This document shows positions 10,100-16,809 of a DNA stretch of 64,000 nt, one piece after another. Position numbers and translations under genes: made by a program. The notes beneath the pieces are model-generated. The model had not been told where the DNA came from. It saw nothing but the letters and a program-made list of their open reading frames with translations, and did no database searches. Every line of letters begins with the position of its first letter. Position 1 is the first letter of the stretch. The stretch is taken from the NCBI GenBank assembly GCA_002862095.1, contig PHSQ01000005.1, forward strand, positions 1 to 64,000, in the 5' to 3' direction. Origin of the DNA: Methylocystis sp. KS32. Lineage in GTDB: Bacteria > Pseudomonadota > Alphaproteobacteria > Rhizobiales > Beijerinckiaceae.

Positions 10100-10272
10100 C
10101 GACGGGCCGCGCTCCCAAGGTAAGAATCAGCGCAATGAGTCTAACAAATTTCGCCGCCCAGCGCCCGCTAAGTCCGACTGGCTGCTAGGCTATTGATCAA
10201 GGCAAAAAGATATCTCAAACTGGTAAAGGCCAGAACGCCACCGGTGTTGCGCGTCTATGAGGCGAAGCGCGC

Positions 10273-10521
10273 ATATCCGTCACCGTCAAAGTCGCCGAGG
10301 CCAAGACGAGGCTTTCCGACCTCCTCGCCAAGGTCGAAGCTGGCGAGGAGGTCGTCATCGCCCGCGGCAATGAGCCCATCGCGAAACTCTCGGCGCTCGA
10401 CGACCAGGCGCGCCGCCGCGCAGCCATCGAGGCAATGCTGCGGGAGCGCGACGACGGAGCCCGCAAGAAAGTCACCTTCGAAGAAATTTTGGCTTGGCGA
10501 CATGAGGGGCGGCGTTACTGA
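10273..10521 (+). pseudogene. Phd/YefM-type antitoxin with ATA in place of a start codon
   Basis: The frame reads ISVTVKVAEAKTRLSDLL then EEVVIARGNEPIAKLSAL, a typical Phd/YefM antitoxin of VapBC-like loci (DNA-binding N-terminus, toxin-binding C-terminus), about 82 residues. Where the start Met is expected the codon is ATA (10273-10275), and an in-frame TGA lies just upstream (10258-10260), so no normal start exists. The stop overlaps the PIN toxin start (TGATG at 10519-10523), showing the original operon. With the toxin truncated, loss of the start would be neutral. Initiation at ATA is possible but would be inefficient. Confidence 0.65.
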
Positions 10522-10700
10522 TGGCGTTCATCGTCGACGCCTCAATCACTGCAGGCTGGTTGCTGCCGGACGAGAAGACCGAAATCGCCGACGCGCTCGC
10601 CTTGCGGATGCACTGGTTGTCGCCGAGCCGGGCGGCGGAGGGCGCCGTCCGGCTCGGCGACTGCCAAATTTCGCGTAAGTCGCCGTGCGCGTTGGGCTGA
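10521..10700 (+). pseudogene. PIN-domain (VapC-like) toxin, truncated by IS256 sequence
   Basis: The first ~30 residues (MAFIVDASITAGWLLPDEKT) match the start of PIN-domain ribonuclease toxins, including the first catalytic Asp (VDAS). From about residue 33 the frame runs into IS256 transposase sequence read antisense and stops at 10698-10700. The remaining PIN acidic residues are absent, so no nuclease is expected. It is coupled to the antitoxin remnant immediately upstream. Confidence 0.7.
10620..10660. repeat. 12-bp perfect inverted repeat at the PIN/IS256 junction
   Basis: TCGCCGAGCCGG (10620-10631) is repeated inverted at 10649-10660 with a 17-bp loop. It lies at the junction between the toxin fragment and the broken IS256 end. 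No T tract follows, so it is not called a terminator. Confidence 0.7.
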
Positions 10701-10981
10701 ACGGACTTCGGCAGCTTGTCGAGAACGTTCGAGGTCTGGTGCTGCCAGCACCGCTGGCGACGCGTCGACGGGAACACCTCGTCGAGAGCCCTCCAAAATC
10801 CAAGCGCGCCATCGCCGACGGCGATTTCGGGGGCGATGATCAGGCCGCGCGCCTTCAAATCGACGAGCAATTCTTTCCAGCTTTACACGCTCTCGCGCAT
10901 GCCCGCCTTAAAGCCGAGCAGTTCCTTCTTGCCCTCCGGCGTCGCGCCGATCAGCACCAACATGCATGTATGGATGCCCCC

Positions 10982-11239
10982 GTTCGCGCAAGATGTTTTC
11001 GAACGACTTGGTCCGCGTGATCGGATGCGGTCATGTATCAGGCCTTGGTAAGCGGCCTGATCTGGCCGCTGGCCGGTATGGAGATGAGCGGATCTGGCGC
11101 AGATCATTCGGGCGAGCTGTCGAGCTCGGTGCATGTTAACGCGTTTCCAGACCCAGATCTAACCGATCATTTTGACCTTACCGTTCGTCGACCTCCCTAC
11201 ACGCCCGACAGTCCTCCGGTTGCTTTGGCTGATTGTCGA
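10982..11239 (-). ncRNA. Candidate bridge-RNA region of the IS1111-type element
   Basis: These ~258 bp between the recombinase stop and the inner edge of the left subterminal repeat contain no plausible gene on the transposase strand. In IS110/IS1111 elements the long non-coding end is transcribed into a structured RNA that guides the recombinase to target and donor DNA. The assignment is positional; the RNA ends and loops were not resolved. Confidence 0.4.
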
Positions 11240-12274
11240 TCAGGCCGCCGCAGCCACAGGAACCCGATAATCCTCCGCCTTCGCCAGCATGGCCCAGATC
11301 GACCGGGCCATCTTGTTGGCGAGCGCAATCGCCACCAGCATCTTTGGTTTGCGCGCCAGCAAGCGCTGCAGCCAGCTTCCCTCCGGGGCGCCCTTTCGCG
11401 AGGCCGAGCGGACGACGGCCATCGCGCCGATGATCAGCAGCCGACGAATATCACGCTGCCCCATCTTCGAGACTTTTCCGAGAACCTGCTTGCCGCCGGT
11501 CGAATGTTGCCGGGGCGCGAGCCCGAGCCAGGCGGCGAAATCGCGCCCGCGTTTGAAGACATCCATCGGCGGCGCAAAGGTCTCGATCGCCAAGGCCGTG
11601 ATGGGGCCGACGCCTGGCATCGTCTGCAGACGTCGCGTCGTTTCTCCGCACGCGGCTTCGTGGACCGTCACCTTCTCGAGTTCGGAGATCCTTTTCGACA
11701 ACCCCTCGATCTGATCGAGGAAGACACGGGCCAACTCCACGACGAGAAGCGGAAGCGAAGTCCCCTGACCCTGATCCTCGACCGCCTCTGCAAGAACTTT
11801 CACATTCGCGGGTCCCTGCGCGGCCACGACGCCGTGCTCCGACAAATGACCGCGGAGCGCATTGATCAGTTGCGTGCGCTGCCGGACCATAAGATCGCGC
11901 GTCCGGAAAAGCATGGCGCGCCCTTGCTGTTCCTCGGTCTTGACCGCGACGAAGCGCATCGTCGGCCGAACCGCAGCCTCGGCGATCGCTTCCGCGTCGG
12001 CCGCATCGTTCTTTTGGCGTTTCACGAACGGTTTGACGTAGGCGGGCGGGATCAACCGAACCTCGTGGCCAAGGTCGCGGATGGTCCGTCCCCAATGGTG
12101 CGCGCTCCCGCAGGCCTCCATGGCGACGACGCAGCGTGGCTGCTCGGCAAAGAAGGCGAGAACTTTCTCTCGGGAAAGCTTCTTGCGGAAAGCCACGCCG
12201 CCGTCGGCGAGGGCGCCGTGCGCCTGGAAGGAGCGCTTTGCAAGGTCGAGACCGATGATGCTAACCTGTTCCAT
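11240..12274 (-). CDS. IS110/IS1111-family transposase (DEDD recombinase)
   Basis: This intact 344-residue recombinase starts at the ATG at 12274 (MEQVSIIGLDLAKRSFQAHG). The N-terminal RuvC-like DEDD domain has the first Asp in GLDLAK, Glu in MEACGSAHHW and a DAADAEAIAEA segment. The C-terminal Tnp_20-type domain has LQTMPGVGPITALAIETF and AAWLGLAPRQHSTGGK with its conserved Ser/Thr region. Upstream in-frame codons to 12340 are less likely because they cross a 16-bp tandem duplication. It is the only transposase in this cluster that looks intact, so this element may still be mobile. Confidence 0.9.
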   Translation of the reverse strand: MEQVSIIGLDLAKRSFQAHGALADGGVAFRKKLSREKVLAFFAEQPRCVVAMEACGSAHHWGRTIRDLGHEVRLIPPAYVKPFVKRQKNDAADAEAIAEAAVRPTMRFVAVKTEEQQGRAMLFRTRDLMVRQRTQLINALRGHLSEHGVVAAQGPANVKVLAEAVEDQGQGTSLPLLVVELARVFLDQIEGLSKRISELEKVTVHEAACGETTRRLQTMPGVGPITALAIETFAPPMDVFKRGRDFAAWLGLAPRQHSTGGKQVLGKVSKMGQRDIRRLLIIGAMAVVRSASRKGAPEGSWLQRLLARKPKMLVAIALANKMARSIWAMLAKAEDYRVPVAAAA

Positions 12275-12306
12275 GGATGCTCTCTCCGTTGGATGCTCTC
12301 TCCGTT
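12275..12306. repeat. 16-bp tandem duplication upstream of the IS1111 transposase
   Basis: The unit GGATGCTCTCTCCGTT occurs twice in direct succession immediately before the transposase start codon (minus-strand gene). It lies in the short 5' non-coding end and could affect transcription or translation of the transposase. Confidence 0.75.
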
Positions 12307-13041
12307 CGTGGGATGCGAAAACATCACCACCTTGGCACATTCGATGCCGTCAGGAGGGGGCATCCACTCCATCATTCGGCTTGCGGCTCCATGCGCGCTT
12401 GCAGATAAACTCCGTCGGCCCAAACGTAAACATAGCGCCGAGCCGACAGATCGCGCTTTTGCCAGAGCTTGTATTCGCCTTCCCATTCCCCATTCAGCCG
12501 CGCGATCACGGCGGGCGAAAGATTGGGCGCGTCCCTGCCGAGCAGGGCTGTCAGCACTTCCTGATAGTCGCCGGTCGAAATCCCGCGCGGATAAAGCGCC
12601 GGCAAAAGGACCTCGAGGCTTTTCGTGCGCCGCGCCCATTTCGGCAGGATCGACGAAGCGTAGCGGATGCGCTCCTCGGCGCTCAAAACGCCACGATCAC
12701 GCGCCTTGGGCTTCTCCACTTCGACCGGCCCAATGCCCGTCTGGATCGGACGAACCGGATCATGTCCGTGACGAACGATGCGCTGGCGACCGTCCGGTAG
12801 CTTGAGATCGGCGTGCGAGCCCAGGAGGGCCGCGAGAACTCGGCCTCCACCGCCTGCTCGATCAGCCGCTTCGCGCCCGCGCGCAGGATTTCGATCAGCG
12901 GGTCGTCGATTTCGTCTTTCTGATGGAAGGGAACAACTTTATCCTCGGACATGGCGTAACGCTCCTCTTGGAGGTTCGGGTCGGCTGCACACCAACCCCG
13001 TTACGCCGCCTTCCTCACGTCGTCATCACCCACTTTCCCGC

Positions 13042-13347
13042 ATAGCTCAGACCCGATACTACATATCTTCAGCGATGCTTTCCGCCCAACAGGCCGCCGA
13101 AGCCGTGCGCGGTCATTGGGGGATAAAGAACCGCCTGCACTGGGTGCCGGACGTCGTTTTCAACGAAGATCAGTCCAGACTGCGCAAAGGCCATGGCGCG
13201 AAAAACATGTTCACAGTCAGATACTTAGCCCTCAACCTCGTCCGCACAGCCAAAGAAAAAAGCAGCATCAGGCTGCGCAGTGGGATGTCGAATACCCCGC
13301 CAGCCTACTCGGCGCCACAACCCGTTAACCCGGATTCGGAGCCCTGA
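13042..13347 (+). pseudogene. ISAs1-family transposase, C-terminal fragment
   Basis: The frame reads TRYYISSAMLSAQQAAEAVR, then HWGIKNRLHWVPDVVFNEDQ and MFTVRYLALNLVRTAKEK, the conserved C-terminus of ISAs1 transposases. The N-terminal two-thirds are missing: the left boundary abuts the outer end of the IS256 remnant. It stops 60 bp before the tRNA-Thr gene. A non-overlapping N-terminal ISAs1 piece lies at 39-470 on the opposite strand, so they cannot be one element without an inversion. Confidence 0.82.
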
Positions 13348-13407
13348 GGCGCTGCGAGAACAGCTTGCCAGCGGCGTCGGTGTGTGGCACAAGGCCGCCA
13401 GTTCAGC

Positions 13408-13500
<93 letters not shown>

Positions 13501-13528
13501 CGAAATAGGGTGGCGCTAGAGCGAGCGG

Positions 13529-13548
13529 TAGCTACCACATAGCTACCA
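13529..13548 (+). promoter_or_regulatory. Candidate integrase arm-type site, left
   Basis: TAGCTACCACATAGCTACCA occurs here and, in the same orientation, at 26365-26384 near the other end of the island. Two identical 20-mers, each made of two AGCTACCA half-repeats and each just inside an att core, fit integrase arm-binding sites. Integrase binding itself is inferred. Confidence 0.65.
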
Positions 13549-13750
13549 GTCCAAGCCTGTGCATTCCCTCCCCTTTTTTGGCAAGCCGGATCACGGCCTC
13601 GCGTTGCCCCCGCGCTACTCGCCAGCTATAGCTTAGCCAATAGCCAAAGCCTCGATTGTCTCCTCGGGAACGGGCGGCGCGATACAGGCCATGCGCCCGG
13701 CTCATGACGGCGGCGCGGTCAAAGCGCCCGGATGGTAGCAGCATGTTCAT
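13532..13750 (-). CDS. Hypothetical protein (72 aa)
   Basis: A small basic protein (MNMLLPSGRFDRAAVMSR...) with no recognised domain. It is the last gene of a minus-strand run (39-aa peptide, 282-aa replication-type protein, 74-aa protein, this gene) and its start overlaps the stop of the 74-aa gene by 4 bp (ATGA), which supports it being translated. Its 3' end overlaps the candidate arm-type site. Confidence 0.55.
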   Translation of the reverse strand: MNMLLPSGRFDRAAVMSRAHGLYRAARSRGDNRGFGYWLSYSWRVARGQREAVIRLAKKGEGMHRLGLVAMW

Positions 13751-13971
13751 TCCTCGATCAGCCCTTTTTCATAATCCTCCATCGTCATACAGGTCGCACG
13801 GATTTCGCCTCTCATCGCCAGTTCGACGATTTCCAAATCTGGGCGCCTAGAGGCGCTACGCGGGCACTCCCACGCGATTGCGCAAATAAGTTCCGCCGCA
13901 TCCGCCAGCGATAGATTTGTCTCAAGCCGGTCGCCATCTGTTCGGCTCACGGCGTAACGGGTCTCAGTCAT
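13747..13971 (-). CDS. Hypothetical protein (74 aa)
   Basis: A small acidic protein (MTETRYAVSRTDGDRLETNL..., ending MTMEDYEKGLIEE). No domain was recognised. It lies 15 bp downstream of the 282-aa replication-type gene and is coupled by a 4-bp overlap to the 72-aa gene after it, so it belongs to the same transcript. Confidence 0.6.
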   Translation of the reverse strand: MTETRYAVSRTDGDRLETNLSLADAAELICAIAWECPRSASRRPDLEIVELAMRGEIRATCMTMEDYEKGLIEE

Positions 13972-13986
13972 TTTAGGCCCTTTCAG

Positions 13987-14835
13987 TTAGGCGGCGCGAT
14001 CCAGCGAAGCGGGCGGGAGGCGCGACGGGAACCGCCATCCGCCCCTGGCGTCTATCGGGGCCGTTTTTCCTCGAAATGCGGTCCAAGCGCTCCATTCTGG
14101 CGTCCCGTTTTCGACCCATACGCCCGGCGCGCCTGCTGGCGAAGCGGCCTTCGGCGCCAGCCCCTGCCAGCGCCTTTCAGCAAGCCAGCGAGAGGCCGAA
14201 AGCAGGAATTTCCGGTCTTTGTCCCGCATCGAAGCGGCGTAGGCTTTGGCTCCAGCGATGATTTCCGTAGGATCATGGCCGGCGGCAACAGCGTCCCGGA
14301 AGGCCCGTCTTGCCGGTTCAATCGCCGTCCCGCCCTCGCGTTCAGGATACGCCCCTATGAAGTCGGAAAAAAAAATCTCAGCGTCACGCGTCTCTATGTT
14401 TTTCTCTGTCTCTTTCTCTCTCTCTTTATCTTGAGCGTCACACTGCGTCACCGGCGCGTCACGGCCTTCGTTACAAGCCGTCACGGTCGCGTCACGGGCT
14501 TGCCGTTCCCTCCAGCGCCTCGTTCGTTCAGCGGCGGTCAATGGCTCGCTAGCCTCCGGATCATTATCGCTCCGCCCGCCAATGGGAATGAGGCGCAAGG
14601 CGTCGCCATCGCCCTCGATTAGGCCAGCCGCGCGCAAGGCTTCTAATCTGCGCTCTAATGACTTCCGCGAGGTCCGCAGCAAAAACGCCACGTCGTCTAG
14701 GCCGGGGAGCCTTCCGCCGCTCCACGATGCGACGCAGCTCAGGTTGAACCACAATCGAAAGAGGCCAGCCGGGAGGCGCTGCATCCGGCGATCAAGGAAC
14801 ACGAGTTCAGGGGCCTTCCACCATCTCCCATTCAT
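13987..14835 (-). CDS. Phage replication-type winged-helix protein (282 aa)
   Basis: The N-terminal ~90 residues resemble DnaD/DUF1376-like phage replisome-organiser domains: WFNLSCVASWSGGRLPGLDDVAFLLRTSRKSLERRLEALRAAGLI is a winged helix with a recognition helix. A polar linker with alternating charge (AQDKEREKETEKNIETRDAE) follows, then a C-terminal helical part (AYPEREGGTAIEPARRAF). Such proteins load or regulate the replicative helicase in phages. It is preceded by the 39-aa peptide gene 9 bp upstream and GGGGAAA as ribosome site. The function is inferred from fold-like features only. Confidence 0.6.
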   Translation of the reverse strand: MNGRWWKAPELVFLDRRMQRLPAGLFRLWFNLSCVASWSGGRLPGLDDVAFLLRTSRKSLERRLEALRAAGLIEGDGDALRLIPIGGRSDNDPEASEPLTAAERTRRWRERQARDATVTACNEGRDAPVTQCDAQDKEREKETEKNIETRDAEIFFSDFIGAYPEREGGTAIEPARRAFRDAVAAGHDPTEIIAGAKAYAASMRDKDRKFLLSASRWLAERRWQGLAPKAASPAGAPGVWVENGTPEWSAWTAFRGKTAPIDARGGWRFPSRLPPASLDRAA

Positions 14836-14844
14836 TGGTTTCCC

Positions 14845-14964
14845 CTATTTCGCGAGGGCGATACGAACCGCTTCGACGGCGGCGGCGATCAGCGGCGCGC
14901 CAATGGCGGCGGATATAAGCGGCGTGAGGGATAGGGTAAGTGCGACGATCATGGGGACTGGCAT
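14845..14964 (-). CDS. Small hydrophobic peptide (39 aa)
   Basis: The frame gives a 39-residue peptide (MPVPMIVALTLSLTPLISAA and so on, ending VRIALAK) that is almost wholly hydrophobic and could form one membrane helix. A strong ribosome site GGAGG lies 5 nt before the ATG, and the gene ends 9 bp before the 282-aa replication gene. The peptide could be a membrane-active or inhibitory product or a leader for coupling. No homologue is recognised. Confidence 0.5.
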   Translation of the reverse strand: MPVPMIVALTLSLTPLISAAIGAPLIAAAVEAVRIALAK

Positions 14965-15039
14965 GGGGGCCTCCAGACAAGGGCAGGCGTTCGCCGAGAA
15001 AGGGTTTGACGGCGCTTGCGGTTGTGGTATGTGACTTAT

Positions 15040-15074
15040 TCAACAGTTTGTGTTGATAAATCCCGCCCTATAAT
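15040..15074 (+). promoter_or_regulatory. Candidate promoter/operator of the island 1 repressor
   Basis: A perfect TATAAT (15069-15074) lies 24 bp before the HTH regulator ATG, with a weak -35 (TTTGTG at 15047). A palindrome TCAACA-N5-TGTTGA (15040-15056) overlaps the -35, and another TGTTGA half-site occurs at 15089-15094. The divergent 39-aa/282-aa operon begins on the other side, so this is a probable lysis-lysogeny-like switch region. Confidence 0.5.
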
Positions 15075-15097
15075 CTGTCAATAGAAAATGTTGAAAC

Positions 15098-15328
15098 ATG
15101 ACGCCTTCCCAATGCCGCGCCGCTAGATCTCTTCTTGACTGGAGCCAGCCGATGCTTGCCAAATCGGCCAGCCTAGGGCTTTCGACGGTTGTCGATTTCG
15201 AGCGAGGGAGGCGACTAATTCCCGAAAAAACCGTCGCGACCATCAAAACCGCCCTCGAAGCCGCTGGCATCGAATTTATCGCGGAAAACGGCGGCGGCGC
15301 GGGCGTGCGGTTGCGTAAGGCGAGGTAA
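15098..15328 (+). CDS. Cro/CI-type HTH regulator (76 aa)
   Basis: The helix-turn-helix covers residues ~4-60 (QCRAARSLLDWSQPMLAKSASLGLSTVVDFERGRRL), the XRE-type fold common in alphaproteobacterial prophages, where the usual wording is RAARALLGWSQ. It is transcribed divergently from the replication-type operon at 14964-13532 and palindromic half-sites flank its promoter, so it probably represses one or both transcripts. Confidence 0.8.
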   Translation: MTPSQCRAARSLLDWSQPMLAKSASLGLSTVVDFERGRRLIPEKTVATIKTALEAAGIEFIAENGGGAGVRLRKAR

Positions 15329-15474
15329 GGCTTATGCGAGCTTGCGCGAAGAGCAGCTATTGCCGCTCCCCGAAATCGGGGAGCGGGAAGGCGGGCTTGC
15401 GTGGCGATGGCGGGGCGAATAATCCGCACGGGTGTAAAGGTAAGCCTGATAACGGAACCAATCATGACAATGTA

Positions 15475-15645
15475 ATGATTGATTCCTACGAGCATCCCAA
15501 GGCCGATCAAGGGAACTCGAAGACCTACGGATTGCGGAAGCTGCGCCATGCCGCGACGCCCGAAATAGACGAAACCACGGGCGAAGCTCCCCCGCGAGGG
15601 GGCGCTTTCTTCGGCGGCCTTGCGCGCCGCCGGAGGGGCGAATAA
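15475..15645 (+). CDS. Small protein with YGLRKLRHAAT motif
   Basis: Starting at the ATG at 15475 the frame gives 56 residues (MIDSYEHPKADQGNSKTYGL...). Its central motif TYGLRKLRHAATPE resembles AGLRRLRHAATAG in the next gene, so the two are probably paralogues or a duplicated exon-like segment. An upstream in-frame ATG at 15334 exists but has a less convincing context. Function unknown. Confidence 0.4.
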   Translation: MIDSYEHPKADQGNSKTYGLRKLRHAATPEIDETTGEAPPRGGAFFGGLARRRRGE

Positions 15646-15697
15646 TCCGCAGGGCGCCAACCAGCATAATAAGCAAGCCGATGAGAAAGAGGTCACC

Positions 15698-15838
15698 GTG
15701 TCTAATATACACAATGACCTACCGTCGCGCCCTGCCGGAACGAGCATCGATGCTGGCCTGCGCCGCCTTCGCCATGCCGCGACGGCGGGAAAAGGTCGCC
15801 AAAAAGGGCGAGCAATAACCAACGGCCCCAACGGCTAG
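15698..15838 (+). CDS. Small protein with GLRRLRHAAT motif
   Basis: The frame from the GTG at 15698 (after an AAAGAGG-like site) gives 46 residues, VSNIHNDLPSRPAGTSIDAG and so on. It shares the LRRLRHAAT core with the preceding small gene. A DNA repeat (GGGCGAATAATCCGCA at about 15414 and 15638) precedes both, pointing to a tandem duplication. Function unknown. Confidence 0.4.
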   Translation: MSNIHNDLPSRPAGTSIDAGLRRLRHAATAGKGRQKGRAITNGPNG

Positions 15839-15871
15839 CGCGAAACGGTCGCAACCCATTGATTCCGTGAC

Positions 15872-16007
15872 TTATTCGGCGTTTCCCGAATAAATGGGCG
15901 CGCCATTGAGCCGTTGCGATATCGCAACAACTGGCGAAAGCCCTTTATTATTATGGGCTTTTCCCCCTCGTGGCGCGTAATTCAGTTGTAATCATAAGGT
16001 TACAACT
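15872..16007. promoter_or_regulatory. Cluster of four palindromes between convergent transcripts
   Basis: This non-coding stretch holds TTATTCGG-N6-CCGAATAA (15872-15893), the perfect palindrome GTTGCGATATCGCAAC (15913-15928), AAAGCCC-N11-GGGCTTT followed by TTCC (15937-15963, possibly a terminator), and AGTTGTAA-N8-TTACAACT (15984-16007). It separates the rightward small genes from the leftward RHH gene. It may combine termination with protein-binding sites; no gene is seen. Confidence 0.55.
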
Positions 16008-16027
16008 GGTCTAAGTCATTGATGTAG

Positions 16028-16447
16028 CTAATTATCCCCCTCATGGGGGATAATACCGCCCGGCGGCGTCTGGGCCTTCGTCTTTTCTGGCGCATCAGCA
16101 AGCCGATATTCCCCGCCCCGCATCGTCCAGCTACGTTCAGGTCGCGGATTGATCGGCGCTGGCGTCGAGGGGGTCTCTGGCGTCGAGGGGGTCGGAGGCG
16201 CGGCCTCTTCCTCGCTTGCCGTCGTCGCGGGCGTCTCTGGCGCCGATGGCCTGCTAACACCCGTAGCCGCCCGTAGAGCCGCGTAGGTGCTTTCCATGTT
16301 GCTCGGACTACGCGCCAGCGCGGCCCGAATCAACTCGCGAATAAATTCGGCGCGGGACTTACCTTTCGGAATGCGGGCGTCAATAGCCGCGAGCGTCCCG
16401 GCTGGCATTTTCAACAGGATTCGGTCAGTAAAAGGCTTGCGGCCCAT
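16028..16447 (-). CDS. Ribbon-helix-helix DNA-binding protein (139 aa)
   Basis: Residues ~8-45 (DRILLKMPAGTLAAIDARIP, KGKSRAEFIRELIRAALAR) match the MetJ/Arc/CopG fold: a beta strand for DNA contact and two helices. The rest is a Pro/Ser/Thr/Glu-rich disordered tail. Four CGGATAT-type repeats lie directly upstream (16450-16550), suggesting autoregulation. Its position after the terminase gene and an 80-aa gene suggests control of the packaging module, or partition; this is inferred. Confidence 0.75.
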   Translation of the reverse strand: MGRKPFTDRILLKMPAGTLAAIDARIPKGKSRAEFIRELIRAALARSPSNMESTYAALRAATGVSRPSAPETPATTASEEEAAPPTPSTPETPSTPAPINPRPERSWTMRGGEYRLADAPEKTKAQTPPGGIIPHEGDN

Positions 16448-16449
16448 AT

Positions 16450-16550
16450 CGGATATCCCTTTTCATTATTTCGGATATTCGATATCTTGGCGGTTAGGGC
16501 TTGACGTGTCAATAGCGGATATCCGCTTTAGGAATAACGGATATTCGATA
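16450..16550. promoter_or_regulatory. Operator array upstream of the RHH gene
   Basis: Four related boxes occur: CGGATATCC (16450-16458), CGGATATTCGATATC (16472-16486), the palindrome AGCGGATATCCGCT (16514-16527) and CGGATATTCGATA (16538-16550). On the minus strand a perfect TTGACA (16512-16507) could be a -35 box for the RHH gene, with a weak -10 near 16485. Repeated short boxes are typical of ribbon-helix-helix repressors. Confidence 0.6.
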
Positions 16551-16566
16551 GCAGCCGGTCGGGCGG

Positions 16567-16809
16567 TCAGTTTCCGCGCGCCATTTTCTCGTCGAAGCTC
16601 TCGCGTTCAATGACGGCCGTCAAAGTTCTCAAATACTCCACGGCATAATCATGGCCGCTCACACCTACTAGCGCCGCCGCCGCGCCGTGAAGCAGATTGA
16701 GCGCCAATTCAAGGGCCTCGTCGCCAGTCTCGCACGCTTCCACGGCGCGCATGACAAGGCTTATCGCGGTCTTCGCATCGCTGCGCTGTGCGAGGGTCAG
16801 GCTCTTCAT
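16567..16809 (-). CDS. Hypothetical protein (80 aa)
   Basis: A mostly helical small protein (MKSLTLAQRSDAKTAISLVM..., ending ESFDEKMARGN). It is coupled to the upstream small-terminase gene by a 4-bp ATGA overlap (16806-16809), so it is probably expressed with it. No domain recognised. Confidence 0.65.
   Translation of the reverse strand: MKSLTLAQRSDAKTAISLVMRAVEACETGDEALELALNLLHGAAAALVGVSGHDYAVEYLRTLTAVIERESFDEKMARGN

Larger units (their letters stand above)
10967..12372 (-). mobile_element. IS110-family element, IS1111 subgroup, nested in IS256
   Basis: The element is about 1406 bp, delimited by the two halves of the interrupted IS256 transposase. Subterminal inverted repeats of 11 bp (TGGATGCCCCC at 10971-10981; its complement at 12356-12366) are a hallmark of the IS1111 subgroup. 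The non-coding side downstream of the transposase is long (10967-11239) and the upstream side short, as expected for IS1111, in which the longer non-coding end encodes the guide ('bridge') RNA. The ends given are accurate to one or two bases because the target shares TG. Confidence 0.8.
10661..12952 (-). pseudogene. IS256-family transposase, interrupted by IS1111-type element and decayed
   Basis: The N-terminal part begins at 12952 (MSEDKVVPFHQKDEIDDPL) and, after a one-base frameshift at about 12835, continues as KARDRGVLSAEERIRYASS to WADGVYLQARMEPQAE at about 12375. The C-terminal part resumes at 10966 (CMLVLIGATPEGKKELLGF), meets an in-frame TAA at 10883-10885, then reads LLVDLKARGLIIAPEIAVGD to DLREIWQ, where it is truncated at about 10661. 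The gap is filled by the nested element at 10967-12372. The parts join as GAA-TGC (Glu-Cys) across the insertion. Four separate lesions make it non-functional. Confidence 0.85.

Noticed and set aside
10620-10660. 12-bp stem-loop as a terminator for the toxin-antitoxin unit
   Set aside because: No T tract follows on either strand and it lies across a junction between a toxin fragment and IS256 debris.
39-13347. ISAs1 N-terminal (39-470) and C-terminal (13042-13347) pieces as the two halves of one element split by 12.5 kb
   Set aside because: They lie on opposite strands, point away from a simple split, and do not share a junction sequence; an inversion would have to be invoked without other evidence.
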